From Congzhengia sp045576635 (lineage in GTDB: Bacteria > Bacillota > Clostridia > UBA1381 > UBA9506), in contig JAZNGT010000046.1 in assembly GCA_045576635.1 (NCBI GenBank), positions 1-7,627 of the forward strand: a DNA stretch of 7,627 nt, read 5' to 3'. The notes under the pieces were generated by a model. The model was not told the origin of the DNA. It was given only the letters and a program-made list of their open reading frames with translations, and made no database searches. Below, one piece after another: positions 5,581 through 7,627 of this stretch. The stretch's first letter is position 1, and every line of letters begins with the position of its first letter. The translations under genes were made by a program, and so were the position numbers.

Positions 5581-6809
5581 GTAAGGCAAGTCCCGATATT
5601 CGTTTTTTTGACTTTAATTTTAAACTGCTTCATACGGAAAATGAATTTTTGAGCAGTAATTGGACAATTTACTACAACGACATCGGCACGTTCGAGGCAC
5701 ATTTTGACTTAAATAGCGATACATTGCCTGTGGTTATGGATAACGATTTCCTCGTGGCAGTACAAGGAAATCTATCCGCTATTATCGTGGGGAAAAAAGT
5801 GGAAAATGAGCTTGTCATTTACGGTCGTACTTGTAACTGGTTACTTACAAAGCGTGTTATGGATGCGTTTGACACTACTACTGATAAAATTGATATATTA
5901 TTAAACGCAAAAGTTCAAGAAGCATTTTCAGATGTTGAAAACTTTAAAGGAATTGCCATGCCTAATCTTCCTACGCTTACTTTAAGTCGTGACGATAAGT
6001 GCGAAACTTTCTCATTTGTGCAGGAAAGTTTACAATTAGAAAATCTAGGACATGAATTAGAATTTGATCCTATCAATTCTTCGTGGATTTTTAGAATACG
6101 AAAAGGAAACGAGGACAATCCCCTCGTTATATCAACTGTGAACAGAAACGCTTATGATGTTTCAACCGAGAGCGATTTTCTAAACTTATGCAGTGTGGGA
6201 TGGTACAAAAGGCAATATCAAAACATGGGCGAATGGGACCCGCAGGCAAATGCACTTTTGAATTCCGACGGCAACACCATATCAGGAACAGCCATCTCCA
6301 GCGGAACAGAAGAATATCCTGTTTCTGATAATTTTGGCAAGTGTTGGAAGGTCCAGTTTAAACAAGGCTCAACATACACATCGTATAAACAGTTTGGAGT
6401 ACGTCTGTACCCAGGAGATTTTGTAGTGTGCGACAACGAAAAAGGAATACTTAAAAAATCAGATAAAGCTGATACATTCTGGGCAAAAATTTCAACACTT
6501 TCGTCTAATACAGGAATTTTAAGATGGGAAAGTTTATTGTCTGGCAGCAGCGAAAACGAGGCGCTTTTAGATCTCTATAATACGCAAAGCACTAACGAAA
6601 TACAAGGAAAAACTGTCGGGGTACATTTTGGCAGCGAAGAAGAGTATCAGAAGAACCAGTGTGATTATGCCCTTGGCGATGTCGTTTCTGTAGAATGGCA
6701 AAGCGGAAATTATAAAAAGCGTGCCAAAAAGCGCATTATAGGTGTTAACCTTTGGTATGAAACCGGAAACATCGGCGAAGAACCTATATTTGAAGATATA
6801 ACAGAATAA
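5577..6809 (+). CDS. Gp37-like siphovirus tail/tail-tip protein
   Basis: A 410-residue protein resembling the siphovirus ReqiPepy6 Gp37-like family, which takes the place of the tail-associated hub protein after Dit. Visible family features are an N-terminal beta domain (WTIYYNDIGTFEAHFDL, 28-44; IIVGKKVENELVIYGRT, 69-85), a middle part with LENLGHELEFDP and a following strand pair, RWESLLSGSSENEALLDL, and the end DYALGDVVSVEWQSGNY with a closing strand IIGVNLWYETG. Between about residues 212 and 320 there is a beta-rich segment (GEWDPQANALLNSDGN to SSNTGILRW) that looks like an inserted accessory domain, since the family core seems to resume after it. The ATG overlaps the Dit stop; GAGGCGGTG lies shortly upstream. 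A terminator follows 7 bases after the stop region, so this ends the tail operon seen here. Confidence 0.78.
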   Translation: MSKASPDIRFFDFNFKLLHTENEFLSSNWTIYYNDIGTFEAHFDLNSDTLPVVMDNDFLVAVQGNLSAIIVGKKVENELVIYGRTCNWLLTKRVMDAFDTTTDKIDILLNAKVQEAFSDVENFKGIAMPNLPTLTLSRDDKCETFSFVQESLQLENLGHELEFDPINSSWIFRIRKGNEDNPLVISTVNRNAYDVSTESDFLNLCSVGWYKRQYQNMGEWDPQANALLNSDGNTISGTAISSGTEEYPVSDNFGKCWKVQFKQGSTYTSYKQFGVRLYPGDFVVCDNEKGILKKSDKADTFWAKISTLSSNTGILRWESLLSGSSENEALLDLYNTQSTNEIQGKTVGVHFGSEEEYQKNQCDYALGDVVSVEWQSGNYKKRAKKRIIGVNLWYETGNIGEEPIFEDITE

Positions 6810-6815
6810 AAGCCT

Positions 6816-6849
6816 AAGGGGTTGTCGTCAATACGGCAACCCCTTTTTT
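6816..6849 (+). terminator. Intrinsic terminator at the end of the tail operon
   Basis: A 12-base-pair stem (6816-6827 with 6834-6845, one G-T wobble) encloses a 6-base loop and ends in a run of six T (6844-6849). It follows directly after the Gp37-like gene. The next gene starts only 16 bases later, leaving no room for a promoter in between, so that gene must depend on read-through, antitermination or an upstream promoter inside the tail gene. Confidence 0.9.
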
Positions 6850-6865
6850 AAGGAGTGAAAAAGGT

Positions 6866-7195
6866 ATGGCTAAAAATCAAGGCTATGATATTACAGGGCA
6901 ACGGTTTGGAAAACTAGTTGTTTTAGGCAAGGGCGAAAGCAAAGGCCCGGGAAGAACAACATGGAATTGCCTTTGCGACTGCGGAAATAAAAAAATGATT
7001 CGTGGAGATGCATTAAAGAGCGGATATACAAAATCATGCGGACGTTGCCTTCGTAATGAAAATGCCGTAAAATCGTCGTTTGTTATGGTGCCGATTTCTA
7101 TAAAAAAAGTGAAAAAAGAGGCAGATCTACAACATCTTTCGTTTGGGCAGTATGTGGCCAAAGAGTATGCAAAACGAGTAATGGGCGGTGTTTGA
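6866..7195 (+). CDS. Small Cys-rich protein with putative zinc ribbon, phage type
   Basis: A 109-residue protein whose N-terminal 65 residues follow a pattern seen in many phage proteins: YDITGQRFGKLVVLG (7-21), then TTWNCLCDCGN (31-41), then GDALKSGYTKSCGRC (47-61). Cys35, Cys37 or Cys39 with Cys58 and Cys61 could bind one zinc ion. Such modules often precede AP2 or HNH domains in phage DNA-binding proteins and homing-type endonucleases; here no such domain follows, only a basic patch (KIIKKVKKEAD-like, 79-87) and a short helix. DNA binding is inferred. AAGGAG at 6850-6855 gives a good start, and the gene lies 3 bases before the sigma-like gene, so both probably share a transcript. Confidence 0.7.
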   Translation: MAKNQGYDITGQRFGKLVVLGKGESKGPGRTTWNCLCDCGNKKMIRGDALKSGYTKSCGRCLRNENAVKSSFVMVPISIKKVKKEADLQHLSFGQYVAKEYAKRVMGGV

Positions 7196-7198
7196 ATT

Positions 7199-7627
7199 AT
7201 GTCAATATCAAATGAAGAGATTGAAACATTAATTGAACAGTATAGGGAATATCCAGAAAAAATCGTCAGGCGTTTTTATTACTTTGTATCCCCTGCCGTA
7301 AGAGACGAATTGTGCCATGTGGGCTTAATCGGTCTATGGAAAGGTGTTTTAGCCTACTACAAGCATAGCCCCAAAGACTTTGACCAAAAAAGATTTATTG
7401 ATACAATCTGTGCATACATACGCTTTGAGATGGCAGATTTATTCCACGAATTAAAACTAATACGAATAAGCGATAATCAGTGGCGAAATTTTGTAAAAGT
7501 TAAGCAACTTGTATCTGCAAATCCTGATGCAACAGAGGAACAACTTAAAAGTATCATAACGAATGCAGCTCTTAAGTATGACTGGTATTTAAAAGCAAAA
7601 GAAATGATAAGTCCTGCGTCTTTAGAT
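7199..7627 (+). CDS. Sigma-70-like factor, N-terminal part (runs off right edge)
   Basis: An open frame of 143 codons with no stop before the window ends. Residues 36-91 look like sigma-70 region 2: RDELCHVGLIGLWKGVLAYY (35-54) corresponds to the conserved region 2.1-2.2 helix, and FIDTICAYIRFEMADLF (66-82) followed by LIRIS to regions 2.3-2.4. Residues 94-125 (QWRNFVKVKQLV, ANPDATEEQLKSII) resemble the helix-turn-helix of region 3. Region 4, needed for -35 recognition, would lie beyond the window. The start ATG lies 3 bases after the previous stop, with a weak GGGCGGTG site, so coupling to the upstream gene is likely. It could be a phage-encoded factor that directs late or regulatory transcription, or a host-derived sigma factor; the family call is fairly sure, the role is not. 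Confidence 0.72.
   Translation, partial: MSISNEEIETLIEQYREYPEKIVRRFYYFVSPAVRDELCHVGLIGLWKGVLAYYKHSPKDFDQKRFIDTICAYIRFEMADLFHELKLIRISDNQWRNFVKVKQLVSANPDATEEQLKSIITNAALKYDWYLKAKEMISPASLD

Noticed and set aside
1..7627. CRISPR array, tRNA or rRNA genes, insertion sequence
   Set aside because: No regularly spaced short repeats, cloverleaf-like stretch, rRNA-like sequence or transposase was seen when reading both strands.

Overview
This AT-rich window looks like the tail module of a long-tailed, non-contractile (siphovirus-type) prophage or phage of a low-GC Firmicute, probably a Clostridia member. The evidence is strong AGGAGG-type ribosome sites, tightly packed genes all on the + strand, and the order tape measure - distal tail protein - Gp37-like tail tip protein. 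The host taxon is inferred from style only; no host gene is present.

Layout. Positions 1-791 are the 3' end of a tape measure protein (TMP) gene whose start lies left of the window. Positions 792-1000 are non-coding and hold a long inverted repeat (821-884) and a good sigma-A-type promoter (933-961). That promoter opens an insert-like block: a SUKH/SMI1-KNR4 immunity-type gene (1001-1585), a chimeric gene joining a truncated HNH/EndoVII-like (GHH-motif) nuclease to a second SUKH domain (1578-2519), a third SUKH gene (2524-3090), and a more complete GHH nuclease (3083 to about 3555) that reads in frame into a second copy of the TMP C-terminal region (3581-4681). The standard tail genes then resume: distal tail protein (4693-5580) and Gp37-like tail protein (5577-6809), closed by a clear intrinsic terminator (6816-6849). 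Two small genes follow: a Cys-rich putative zinc-ribbon protein (6866-7195) and the start of a sigma-70-like factor that runs off the right edge (from 7199).

How the parts may work together. A toxin/immunity cassette of the kind known from polymorphic toxin systems sits between two copies of the TMP C-terminus. The second copy keeps the tight ribosome-site junction to the distal tail gene; the first is followed by non-coding DNA and the cassette promoter. The simplest history is that a cassette carrying its own TMP C-terminus plus toxin and immunity genes entered the TMP gene and displaced the old C-terminus downstream, much as toxin tips are displaced in Rhs and other polymorphic toxin loci. 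If the nuclease-TMP fusion is really made, it could place a DNase in the tail lumen near the tip. However, an 8-T run and a strong internal ribosome site at the junction suggest that nuclease and TMP fragment may instead be two genes, joined by a one-base change, by slippage or by a sequencing error. This arrangement is the most noteworthy thing in the window.
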